Counted from the first letter of the stretch, positions 1 through 5,846 are shown. The stretch: 5,962 nucleotides of DNA from an uncultured Legionella sp. (GCA_903885895.1 CAISKC010000422.1:1-5962), one strand, 5' to 3'. A program made the numbers and translations. The notes: a model not told the origin generated them from the letters alone.

Positions 1-1
1 A

Positions 2-94
2 CCCTACCTTTACATCGATTTTCTATCAAAAAATTATGAGGGGATCACTCATGCGTCAGCCCGAACAGATCTTTATCATGTTATTTTATTCTAA
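2..94 (+). pseudogene. Possible AraC-type regulator fragment, entering from the left edge
   Basis: The frame starting at base 2 is open from the window edge and stops at TAA 92-94, giving 30 residues. Two stretches, YIDFLSKNYEGI and RTDLYHVILF, resemble the N-terminal sensing region of AraC-family regulators, where an Arg-x-Asp-x-Tyr-His-x-Ile pattern opens the cupin-like domain. If this is right, the protein stops far too early to include the C-terminal helix-turn-helix domain, so it would be a broken copy. The alternative is a chance open frame or the true C-terminus of an unrelated upstream gene. The likeness is from memory of the family and covers few residues. Confidence 0.22.
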
Positions 95-98
95 AATA
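82..98. repeat. Short A/T-only inverted repeat
   Basis: TATTTTA at 82-88 and TAAAATA at 92-98 are exact reverse complements around a 3-base loop. It lies downstream of the minus-strand gene that ends at 160, but no run of T follows it in that direction and the stem has no G/C pairs. It is therefore a poor intrinsic terminator. It may simply reflect the A/T-rich composition. Confidence 0.3.
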
Positions 99-159
99 TT
101 ACATAGATCCCGTTTTTACGCATGCAATTTTCTAATTTGTGCTTTTTCGTGAGGATACA

Positions 160-1020
160 TCAAGCCAGGGTTAACAACCGCTCCAAACCTAGTGTATTGT
201 CTGCAATGTGCCGTAACAATCTATTATCGACAAGACCTATTTGCAACGCCTCTTGCGGGTTGGGATCTACTAATGCTTGGTCAGAAAATAATCTAAACAT
301 TTGTTGAGTCGCTCGAGCTTGGTTGTCTTTATTTATTGAAGAAATGATAGAGTATATGATTAAAGTACTCGTTATGACGCCAACAAATATCATATTATCA
401 TTTGCTTGATTTTGTTTTGCTAAATCAAAAACAAATGTCGCTGCAAGATTATTATATAACATACCAAAAACCATGCTTACCATCAAAGCTACCGCGATTT
501 CTTCTGTGCGGGTCAAGGAAAGTGTATCGAAATGCAACATGGAACTAGAAATTGATTTCAAGACTAAAAAACGCAAACTATCTATGGGTAATTGCAGTGC
601 GTCTGGGCTAATCAGTAACGCTTGAGAGTTTGCTTTAGTACTATAAAAAGAAATTGCCCGATCACTAGTAGGACTGATGATGATAGATTGAATACGCAAT
701 TTTTCAGGTACTGCAGGCAACTCATTAACAGCTTGGATCAGCGTTGTTGCTTGCAAAATTTCGTCGGTTGTAAACCCGTCAAATTGATTAAGAGCAAGTT
801 TTCTACAGCGTTTATTGACGAAAACCGGAATAGGGCTCTCCAGCGGAATAGTATTTTGAGGGTCAATAAGACCATTCGCATTATTTTCCAAATGAAAAAA
901 CACATTTTTTGTTAGAAACATCACCAACTGTGCAGCGGCAGGATGATAAAATAAAGATTCCATATTTATGGCGGCCAAATTGTTTTTAAAATTATTTTTT
1001 AGAAAATCCAACAAAGACAT
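160..1020 (-). CDS. Membrane protein with a degenerate HtpX/M48-like layout, function unknown
   Basis: I do not recognise this 286-residue protein by name. Two hydrophobic segments are visible at about 175-198 and 210-229, with no N-terminal signal peptide. The layout parallels HtpX-type M48 zinc peptidases: a strand-like LLISPDAL (135-142), then a helix SLRFLVLKSISSSMLHFD (148-165) where the HExxH helix would be, then two membrane segments, then ARATQQMFRLFSDQAL (235-250) where M48 proteins have the third zinc ligand before an Ala-Asp pair. Here HExxH is replaced by KSISS (155-159) and the expected Glu by Arg243 or a neighbour, so zinc binding and proteolysis would be lost. AGGT at 1029-1032 (minus-strand sense) lies 8 bases before the ATG and supports this start. 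The gene appears monocistronic. The coding call is firm; the fold is inference. Confidence 0.8.
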   Translation of the reverse strand: MSLLDFLKNNFKNNLAAINMESLFYHPAAAQLVMFLTKNVFFHLENNANGLIDPQNTIPLESPIPVFVNKRCRKLALNQFDGFTTDEILQATTLIQAVNELPAVPEKLRIQSIIISPTSDRAISFYSTKANSQALLISPDALQLPIDSLRFLVLKSISSSMLHFDTLSLTRTEEIAVALMVSMVFGMLYNNLAATFVFDLAKQNQANDNMIFVGVITSTLIIYSIISSINKDNQARATQQMFRLFSDQALVDPNPQEALQIGLVDNRLLRHIADNTLGLERLLTLA

Positions 1021-1090
1021 AATAAATTACCTATTAACAAATAAAATGAACTAAAATATCAAAAAAAACTCTTTTAATCAATGATGATTG

Positions 1091-1130
1091 TGACTCGACT
1101 TTATGGGACATCTGACTCTGGACATTTATG
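1091..1130. repeat. Cluster of duplicated hexamers, possible operator or mobile-element end remnant
   Basis: Three hexamers each occur twice in 40 bases: TGACTC at 1091-1096 and 1113-1118, GGACAT at 1106-1111 and 1120-1125, and TTTATG at 1100-1105 and 1125-1130. The second copies of GGACAT and TTTATG overlap at one base and are in swapped order, so this is not a simple tandem duplication. It sits 71-110 bases upstream of the start of the minus-strand gene at 160-1020. It could be a regulator site or the worn end of an insertion sequence. Nothing here distinguishes those from chance. Confidence 0.3.
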
Positions 1131-1304
1131 ATTAATTCTGCAGAAATATCACAATCCATTACACAACGGTATGTATTCGATATATCAAGACACTATAAAA
1201 TTCGGTTTAGTATCAATCCCAATACATGCTTAGGATTAGAAGAAAATAAAGCTCAAATTGTTGCCTTAATTCGAAAAGCAGGCGAAAAACCGGGCACGAA
1301 CTAG
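1128..1304 (+). CDS. Doubtful small ORF, 58 residues
   Basis: ATG at 1128 opens a 58-codon frame ending at TAG 1302-1304. The predicted peptide is hydrophilic, mixed in charge and contains QRYVFDISRHYKIRFSINP (about residues 13-31) followed by a likely helix, EENKAQIVALIRKAGEK (38-54). This is a plausible folded-protein composition rather than obvious random translation. There is no hydrophobic segment. The ribosome site is weak: only a GGA within CTCTGGACATTTATG. No longer frame extends it upstream, because an in-frame TGA lies at 1113-1115. It may be a small gene or the remnant of a larger one. I recognise no family. Confidence 0.28.
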   Translation: MINSAEISQSITQRYVFDISRHYKIRFSINPNTCLGLEENKAQIVALIRKAGEKPGTN

Positions 1305-1333
1305 CAAGCGATACACCTTCTCCACAAGGAAAT

Positions 1334-1376
1334 ATCCTGATCAAATAGCATTTTTTGCACACAGTTTTATCAGGAT
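1334..1376. repeat. Long-loop inverted repeat downstream of the EVE gene
   Basis: ATCCTGAT at 1334-1341 is the exact reverse complement of ATCAGGAT at 1369-1376, separated by 27 bases. After one mismatch, AAA (1343-1345) can pair with TTT (1365-1367), and a small inner GCA/TGC stem (1348-1350 with 1356-1358) is possible. It lies 14 bases past the EVE stop in the minus-strand direction, so it may fold at the 3' end of that transcript. No T tract follows in either direction, which argues against a standard intrinsic terminator. Confidence 0.35.
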
Positions 1377-1389
1377 GGCAATCCCCACG

Positions 1390-1854
1390 TCATCCCCTAG
1401 CCAATTCACAAATAAAACACCATTCCTCATGGCTCACCGGCAATACCGATAAACGATTCCCTTTACGTAATAAGGGCATCTTACTAAGCTCTGGATGATG
1501 TTTCAGGTCATCTAATGCGAGCATATGTGAAAATTTCTCACGAAATTGAATATCCACCATACACCATCGCGGGTTCTCCGCAGTGCTTTTTGGATCCGGA
1601 TGCTCTGACTCTGGGTCCCATGCAGTAAAATCTGGGTACGCGGGGCGTACAATTTCTGCAATCCCAACAATACCCGGCGGCTGACAATTCGAATGATAAA
1701 AAAAGACCTGATCTCCGCGTTGCATATCATCCCGCATAAAATTACGCGCTTGATAATTACGGACACCATCCCAACACGTGGTTTGTCTAGGTGCTTTATA
1801 CAGATCATCCAGACTAAAACAGGAAGGTTCCGATTTCATTAACCAATATTTCAT
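1390..1854 (-). CDS. EVE-domain (PUA-like) protein
   Basis: This is a complete 154-residue single-domain EVE protein of the thymocyte nuclear protein 1-like group. Family hallmarks visible in order are MKYWLMKSEP at the N-terminus, CWDGVRNYQARNFMR at about 27-41, GDQVFFYHSN at about 47-56, GIVGIAEIV at about 61-69, and a closing LLRKGNRLSVLPVS segment. EVE domains share the PUA/YTH fold; characterised members bind modified bases in DNA or RNA, and standalone bacterial copies remain poorly defined. An upstream in-frame ATG at 1882-1884 would add ten residues. I prefer 1854 because homologues begin at MKYW, GAGG (1860-1863 in minus sense) sits 5 bases before this ATG, and the likely transcription start falls about at the upstream ATG. 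It is divergent from the GT39 gene. Confidence 0.93.
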   Translation of the reverse strand: MKYWLMKSEPSCFSLDDLYKAPRQTTCWDGVRNYQARNFMRDDMQRGDQVFFYHSNCQPPGIVGIAEIVRPAYPDFTAWDPESEHPDPKSTAENPRWCMVDIQFREKFSHMLALDDLKHHPELSKMPLLRKGNRLSVLPVSHEEWCFICELARG

Positions 1855-1859
1855 ATATG

Positions 1860-1863
1860 CCTC
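1860..1863 (-). promoter_or_regulatory. Ribosome binding site deciding the EVE start
   Basis: Read on the minus strand this is GAGG followed by CATAT and then ATG at 1854, a 5-base spacing. The alternative ATG at 1884 has no purine-rich site upstream, only the TATAAT promoter element, so this site favours the shorter protein. Confidence 0.7.
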
Positions 1864-1888
1864 ATCATCCCTCAAGCCAAACATTCAG

Positions 1889-1894
1889 ATTATA
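1889..1894 (-). promoter_or_regulatory. Promoter -10 element for the EVE gene
   Basis: The minus strand reads TATAAT here, a perfect sigma-70 type -10. Seventeen bases upstream, 1912-1917 reads GGTAAA, and one base further TGGTAA; both are poor -35 matches. Predicted transcription start is near 1882, giving a leader of about 28 bases to the preferred ATG at 1854. The eight bases ATTATAAT at 1889-1896 are self-complementary, so the same site also spells TATAAT on the plus strand. Confidence 0.55.
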
Positions 1895-1929
1895 ATGTTG
1901 TTTTAATACACTTTACCACTACAAAAGAA

Positions 1930-1935
1930 TATAAT
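1930..1935 (+). promoter_or_regulatory. Promoter -10 element for the GT39 gene
   Basis: TATAAT at 1930-1935 is a perfect -10. The hexamer 17 bases upstream (TACACT, 1907-1912) is a weak -35. The predicted start near 1942 leaves a leader of about 26 bases before the ATG at 1969. That leader has no Shine-Dalgarno sequence: it is pyrimidine-rich just before the start (AACTCCCC). Confidence 0.5.
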
Positions 1936-1968
1936 ACGCCCATCGCTTCAAATACTGACAAACTCCCC

Positions 1969-3447
1969 ATGCTCACTATCGCGCAACGCACCGCGTTTTC
2001 TCCAGTATTGGTGATCATCTGGCTATCACTGACTATCCGCTTATTTTTTTTGGGTAATCATGATCTCCTCACTGAAGAAGCGTATTATTGGAATTATGCG
2101 ACACATATGGATTTCGGTTATCTAGATCATCCTCCATTGGTAGCCGTCCTAATCAAATTATCTACTGCCATATTTGGGCTCAATGAATTTGCTGTTCGAG
2201 GCCCAGCCCTCGTTTGTTGGGGCGTCACTGCTTATTTTATGTATCAGTGGACCGAGCTGATTCAAGCCAAGTCTGGACAATACGTACTCTTGTTACTTTC
2301 CATACTCCCCTTTTTTTTCTTAAACTCCTGTATCATCACCCCAGATATGCCGTTATTAGCGGCTTGGGCCGCAGCGTTGTATTATCTGTACCGCGCTTTA
2401 TGTCTGAATGAACCACGTGCATGGTATAGCGTGGGTATCAGCATCGGTTTGGGATTATTAGCCAAATACTCTATCGCACTCTTGGTCATGACAACCGGTC
2501 TTTTCTTACTCGCCAATCGTGAACAAAGAAGATGGTTACAACGTAAAGAACCTTACTATGCCGCTTTACTCATCGTGCTGATATTCTCGCCTGTCATCTA
2601 TTGGAATGCGACGCATCATTGGATGTCTTTTACCTTTCAAAGCACTCGACGTTTACAAGGAAGCTTTCGATTTTCTTTGCATTATTTATTAGGGATCTTG
2701 ATCTTGTTTTTAACCCCAGTTGGTATCATGGGCTTAGCAACATTATACAAACCGGGCCAATCTGTGCAATTGGCACTAAAAACCAAACGGTTTTTACAAG
2801 TATTCCTTCTGCTTCCTTTACTGGTTTTCGCGCTCTTCAGCTGCTTTCGAGCGATCAAATTGGATTGGATTGGTCCTTGCCTGTTAGCCCTATTACCTTG
2901 GTTAGCGTCTTGCATGCAGCAACGGACGACCATCCTGCAACAATGGCTCAGAACCGCATCTGTGCTCATTGTTGCATACGTGCTGCTCCTAATCTGTCTC
3001 ACTTATGGCCGCCCCTTATTTTTCAATCAGCAAGTTTTTAGTCCGGTGATTTCGATTTCATGGCAAAAACTTACGAGGGATTTATATCAAATTGCTGAGA
3101 CCAGCCGCTCACAACCCGTATTGTTACCATTAGACACCTATCGCATTGAAAGTGAGCTCATTTTCTATCAAGCCAAACAAAAACAAGCTCATCCTAGTTT
3201 ACAACCCTTTTCGGTACATCACGCAGCAGACTGTGGCTTTAATGGGCTCATGTTTGAATTATGGGATACCGATGATTTGCATGGAAAAACCGTCATGCTG
3301 ATTAGCAAAGAAAAAGAGAAACTAGAATATGAATCAATCCGATCGGCCACACAGCCATTGGAATCCATCAAAATGGTTTGGGGAGAAAACCCACATCTCG
3401 GAGCCAAAATTACCCCGTATTATTATCAGATTGTGCGGATGCTATAG
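1969..3447 (+). CDS. GT39/ArnT-like integral membrane glycosyltransferase
   Basis: This 492-residue protein is a polytopic inner-membrane GT-C enzyme of the PMT_2/ArnT type, which transfers a sugar from polyprenyl phosphate to a lipid or protein on the periplasmic face. A first membrane segment (about 12-28) leads into the catalytic loop EEAYYW (36-41) and GYLDHPP (50-56), then Arg77. TPDMPL (124-129), WNATHHWMSFTFQ (212-224) and the FRAIKLDWIGP segment (293-303) match the family in order. About ten hydrophobic segments run to roughly residue 355, followed by a soluble C-terminal part. The usual DEAYYW reads EEAYYW, a conservative change at the presumed catalytic acid. No ribosome site is visible before the ATG. 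Acceptor and sugar cannot be read from sequence. The convergent GT2 gene is a natural source of its donor. Confidence 0.9.
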   Translation: MLTIAQRTAFSPVLVIIWLSLTIRLFFLGNHDLLTEEAYYWNYATHMDFGYLDHPPLVAVLIKLSTAIFGLNEFAVRGPALVCWGVTAYFMYQWTELIQAKSGQYVLLLLSILPFFFLNSCIITPDMPLLAAWAAALYYLYRALCLNEPRAWYSVGISIGLGLLAKYSIALLVMTTGLFLLANREQRRWLQRKEPYYAALLIVLIFSPVIYWNATHHWMSFTFQSTRRLQGSFRFSLHYLLGILILFLTPVGIMGLATLYKPGQSVQLALKTKRFLQVFLLLPLLVFALFSCFRAIKLDWIGPCLLALLPWLASCMQQRTTILQQWLRTASVLIVAYVLLLICLTYGRPLFFNQQVFSPVISISWQKLTRDLYQIAETSRSQPVLLPLDTYRIESELIFYQAKQKQAHPSLQPFSVHHAADCGFNGLMFELWDTDDLHGKTVMLISKEKEKLEYESIRSATQPLESIKMVWGENPHLGAKITPYYYQIVRML

Positions 3448-3461
3448 TCCCGGCACAATCT
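3428..3461. terminator. Inverted repeat between convergent genes, possible bidirectional terminator
   Basis: AGATTGTGC (3428-3436) and GCACAATCT (3453-3461) are exact reverse complements, with a 16-base loop that contains the GT39 stop codon TAG (3445-3447). GG (3437-3438) can pair with CC (3450-3451) past a single bulged G, lengthening the stem. The position between two converging genes suits a shared terminator. No T tract follows on either strand, so it is not a textbook intrinsic site and may instead protect mRNA 3' ends. Confidence 0.45.
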
Positions 3462-3469
3462 AGATTCCT

Positions 3470-3488
3470 CAACCTGCTAACACGGTTG
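3470..3488. repeat. Small stem-loop in the convergent spacer
   Basis: CAACC (3470-3474) pairs with GGTTG (3484-3488) around a 9-base loop. It lies just past the GT2 stop in the minus direction. The stem is short and no T run follows; it may add to the larger hairpin next to it, or be chance. Confidence 0.2.
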
Positions 3489-3503
3489 CAACTCGAAATT
3501 TAT

Positions 3504-4274
3504 TTAAGATTGAATGCGATCTCGCAAAAACCGCTTTGCTTCCACATAGCGTAATTTCGCGATCACTCTCAAAGCGTCTTTAATGCTATTAGCGGGTAGT
3601 TTACTCACACCTTTTTCTCTATCAATAAATTGAATAGGAAACTCAAGAATATGTGCTTTGCTTTTATGTAACATCCATAACAAATGCAATTTATAAGCAT
3701 AATGATCTGAGTAAAATCTGTCTGGCAGCGTTGAAAGCAACGCAGCTCGGCGCGTAGCACGGAAACCACTGGTAAAATCATAATAACGTCGCGTCAAAGC
3801 CATCCGGGCAACTTGATTGCCTAATACCGAAAGACATTTACGTTGTAAGCCCCAGTTAGCAGGAATACTTCCTCCAGCCAAATAACGGCTACCTATAACC
3901 ACATCACAGGTTTTTAATAATGCTAACATCGGTGCCAAATATTGCGGTTGATGGGATAAATCTGCGTCAAACTCCACCACGACATCTGCTTTAAATGCCT
4001 CCAAAGCATGTTTCATCGCTTGCGCATAAGCCGAACCCAGCCCTGTTTTATAAGGCTCTACCTGCAAATGCAATTTCCCTGCATATTGCGGCATTAAACC
4101 TTGTACAATCGATTGCGTGTCATCGGTAGATGCACTATCAAAAATTAAGATCTCCAGACTAAACCCTGGTAAATCTTGTGTTGCAGCAAATACTTGATGG
4201 ATAGTTTCTGTAATCACCAATGCTTCATTGTAAGTTGGAATAATAACGACTACTTTTTCTTTGGAATCAGTCAT
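3504..4274 (-). CDS. DPM1-like GT2 polyprenyl-phosphate glycosyltransferase
   Basis: This 256-residue GT-A fold enzyme matches dolichol-phosphate mannosyltransferase-like proteins, which move a sugar from a nucleotide sugar to polyprenyl phosphate on the cytoplasmic face. Motifs in order are IIPTYNE (11-17), FDSASTDDT (45-53), the metal-binding DAD in FDADLSHQP (102-110), GSRYLAGG (128-135), DFTSGFRA (166-173) and the substrate-loop FIDREKGVSKL (216-226). There is no C-terminal membrane segment, so it is the soluble short type. Its ATG lies 6 bases after the rlmN stop with only a weak purine stretch before it, which suggests translational coupling in the ndk-rlmN transcript. Whether the sugar is mannose, glucose or another cannot be told. 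It plausibly supplies the convergent GT39 enzyme, though GT2 enzymes of this kind can serve several acceptors. Confidence 0.93.
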   Translation of the reverse strand: MTDSKEKVVVIIPTYNEALVITETIHQVFAATQDLPGFSLEILIFDSASTDDTQSIVQGLMPQYAGKLHLQVEPYKTGLGSAYAQAMKHALEAFKADVVVEFDADLSHQPQYLAPMLALLKTCDVVIGSRYLAGGSIPANWGLQRKCLSVLGNQVARMALTRRYYDFTSGFRATRRAALLSTLPDRFYSDHYAYKLHLLWMLHKSKAHILEFPIQFIDREKGVSKLPANSIKDALRVIAKLRYVEAKRFLRDRIQS

Positions 4275-4280
4275 AAGGTT

Positions 4281-5405
4281 TCAACTCGCTGCTAAAGGAA
4301 CAAAATGCATTTTTTGCCAACGACGTGCCCGACTCGTTCGATCTTTGACGGTGCCAGCCAATTGCCCACATGCCGCATCAATATCATCGCCCCGCGTCTT
4401 ACGAGTCATGGTATTGATGCCTTTATTGGTTAAATAATCACGAAACGCCAAAATAGTGGTTTGATCGGAGCATTCATATTCGGTCATTGGAAATGGATTA
4501 AACGGGATCAAATTAACTTTACAAGGTACATCACTCAATAATTTAGCTAAAGCTTTAGCATGCTCTATCTGATCATTCACACCTTTCAGCATGACATACT
4601 CAAACGTCACCACACGCCGTGGTTCATCTTTAAAATAATCACGACATACTGCCATCAATTGTGCCAACGGGTATTTTTTATTGATCGGTACCAAGATATC
4701 ACGCAGCGCATCTGTCGGTGCATGCAACGACACAGCCAAAGCCACCGGACTACGCTCATGCAGCCTCAACATCTCAGGAATCACACCAGAAGTGCTCAAC
4801 GTCACTCGACGTTTTGCCAAACCATAAGCAAAATCATCCAGCATGATATCCATCGCGCTGACAACGGGATCAAAATTGAGCAAAGGCTCTCCCATACCCA
4901 TCATCACCACATTGGTAACGCGCTTATCATGCTCACCCTGCCGTTGCGATAGCGTCCGGACAGCAACCCATACTTGACCAATGATTTCTGCGGTAGAAAG
5001 ATTACGGTTGAATCCTTGTTTGGCAGTAGAGCAAAAACTACAATTCAACCCACAACCAACTTGTGACGACACACAAAGCGTCCCTCGCGTTTTTTCCGGA
5101 ATAAACACCGTTTCAATGCAATTGCCGCACGCAAGCTTTAATAACCATTTATGTGTTCCATCATGGGAGATTTGAGTTGTCACAATCTCTGGCAAACGAA
5201 TCTCAGCCAATTCACTCAATTTACTGCGCAATGCTTTGCCCAAATTAGACATTTGACTAAAATCTGTTTGACCAAATTGATGAATCCATTGCAATACTTG
5301 ACGCGCACGATAAGGCTGCTCACCTATCGCACTAAAATAATCACGCAACTGCGCCTCATTAAAATTCAAGAGATTGGTTTTCTCTGCAATGGATTCTACC
5401 GACAT
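4281..5405 (-). CDS. rlmN: Dual-specificity 23S rRNA/tRNA adenine-C2 methyltransferase RlmN
   Basis: A 374-residue radical-SAM enzyme that methylates C2 of adenine 2503 in 23S rRNA and adenine 37 in some tRNAs. The N-terminal RNA-binding domain (about 1-95) is followed by the radical-SAM barrel. The cluster-binding cysteines are Cys118, Cys122 and Cys125 in CGLNCSFC. MMGMGEP (168-174) fits the SAM-binding motif, and Cys346 in DIDAACGQLAG is the methyl-carrying cysteine near the C-terminus. Cys111 and Glu98 in ETVFIPE also match conserved residues of the Escherichia coli enzyme, so it should be active. It starts 8 bases after the ndk stop; a GGGAT inside the ndk tail is the best ribosome site, 12 bases back. 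Length and motifs are complete. Confidence 0.98.
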   Translation of the reverse strand: MSVESIAEKTNLLNFNEAQLRDYFSAIGEQPYRARQVLQWIHQFGQTDFSQMSNLGKALRSKLSELAEIRLPEIVTTQISHDGTHKWLLKLACGNCIETVFIPEKTRGTLCVSSQVGCGLNCSFCSTAKQGFNRNLSTAEIIGQVWVAVRTLSQRQGEHDKRVTNVVMMGMGEPLLNFDPVVSAMDIMLDDFAYGLAKRRVTLSTSGVIPEMLRLHERSPVALAVSLHAPTDALRDILVPINKKYPLAQLMAVCRDYFKDEPRRVVTFEYVMLKGVNDQIEHAKALAKLLSDVPCKVNLIPFNPFPMTEYECSDQTTILAFRDYLTNKGINTMTRKTRGDDIDAACGQLAGTVKDRTSRARRWQKMHFVPLAAS

Positions 5406-5413
5406 GATGTGTC

Positions 5414-5836
5414 TTATCCCATCACTTCATTAGACTCAAAGAAATAAGCAATTTCTTGTTGTGCATTGTCGCTACTATCTGAACCATGTACTGCATTAGC
5501 ATCGATACTATCCGCAAAATCAGCACGAATCGTGCCCGCAGCAGCTTGTTTTGGATCTGTTGCACCCATAATATCACGGTGCTTAGCCACGGCATTCTCA
5601 CCACGTAACACTTGGATCATGACGGGTCCAGAAATCATAAAGTTAACCAAATCCGTAAAAAAAGGACGATCTTTATGAACCGCATAAAATCCTTCCGCAT
5701 CAGCGCGACTTAATTGACGCATTTTTGCTGCAACAATAGACAAACCAGCCTTTTCAAAACGTGAATAAATTTGACCAATGACATTCTTTGCTACTGCATC
5801 GGGTTTGATAATCGATAAAGTTGATTCTATAGCCAT
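5414..5836 (-). CDS. ndk: Nucleoside diphosphate kinase
   Basis: A 140-residue enzyme that passes the gamma-phosphate of ATP to nucleoside diphosphates through a phosphohistidine, balancing cytoplasmic NTP and dNTP pools. Visible hallmarks are TLSIIKPDAVAKN at 6-18, the Lys11 phosphate contact, HKDRPFF (54-60), the ATP-site GPV (70-72), RGENAVAKHRDIMG (78-91) and the active-site His117 in NAVHGSDS. Length equals the family norm of about 140-143. An in-frame ATG at 5879-5881 would add 15 residues unlike the family; I chose 5836 because homologues begin with MAIE and GGAG lies 6 bases upstream. The longer start would also overlap the -10 element. It is the first gene of the ndk-rlmN-GT2 unit. 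Confidence 0.98.
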   Translation of the reverse strand: MAIESTLSIIKPDAVAKNVIGQIYSRFEKAGLSIVAAKMRQLSRADAEGFYAVHKDRPFFTDLVNFMISGPVMIQVLRGENAVAKHRDIMGATDPKQAAAGTIRADFADSIDANAVHGSDSSDNAQQEIAYFFESNEVMG

Positions 5837-5842
5837 TCTGTA

Positions 5843-5846
5843 CTCC
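5843..5846 (-). promoter_or_regulatory. ndk: Ribosome binding site deciding the ndk start
   Basis: On the minus strand this reads GGAG, then six bases, then ATG at 5836. The upstream in-frame ATG at 5881 overlaps the -10 region, so it cannot begin a normal leader; this site therefore fixes the shorter, family-length protein. Confidence 0.75.

Larger units (their letters stand above)
1021..1389. other. Noncoding or weakly coding spacer, A/T-rich
   Basis: This 369-base stretch separates the unknown membrane-protein gene from the EVE gene. It holds a Shine-Dalgarno-like AGGT for the minus-strand gene (1029-1032), a cluster of duplicated hexamers (1091-1130), a doubtful 58-codon plus-strand frame (1128-1304) and a long-loop inverted repeat (1334-1376). 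I found no convincing promoter for the gene at 160-1020. A TTGATA lies in its upstream A/T-rich stretch, but the spaced partner is poor and would put the transcription start too close to the ribosome site. I saw no tRNA or recognisable structured RNA. Confidence 0.5.

Noticed and set aside
36..149. Plus-strand 37-codon frame beginning ATGAGGGGATCA
   Set aside because: It is short, rich in Phe/Ile/Cys without a clear signal or membrane design, and overlaps the more protein-like frame at 2-94.
622..915. Plus-strand 97-codon open frame
   Set aside because: It is antisense to the 286-residue membrane-protein gene and has the Arg/Cys-rich makeup typical of a shadow frame.
1021..1080. TTGATA-based promoter for the gene at 160-1020
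   Set aside because: The only -10 partner at usable spacing is poor and would put the start at the ribosome site, so I could not support it.
1855..1884. Ten-residue N-terminal extension of the EVE protein
   Set aside because: The predicted transcription start falls at this ATG and there is no ribosome site before it, while homologues start at MKYW.
2601..3041. Plus-strand 146-codon open frame
   Set aside because: It overlaps the GT39 gene in another frame, with no family motif and no ribosome site; the GT39 frame carries all conserved motifs.
4560..4952. Plus-strand 130-codon open frame, His/Gln-rich
   Set aside because: It lies wholly antisense to the conserved core of rlmN, and its His/Gln richness is what reverse reading of that gene yields.
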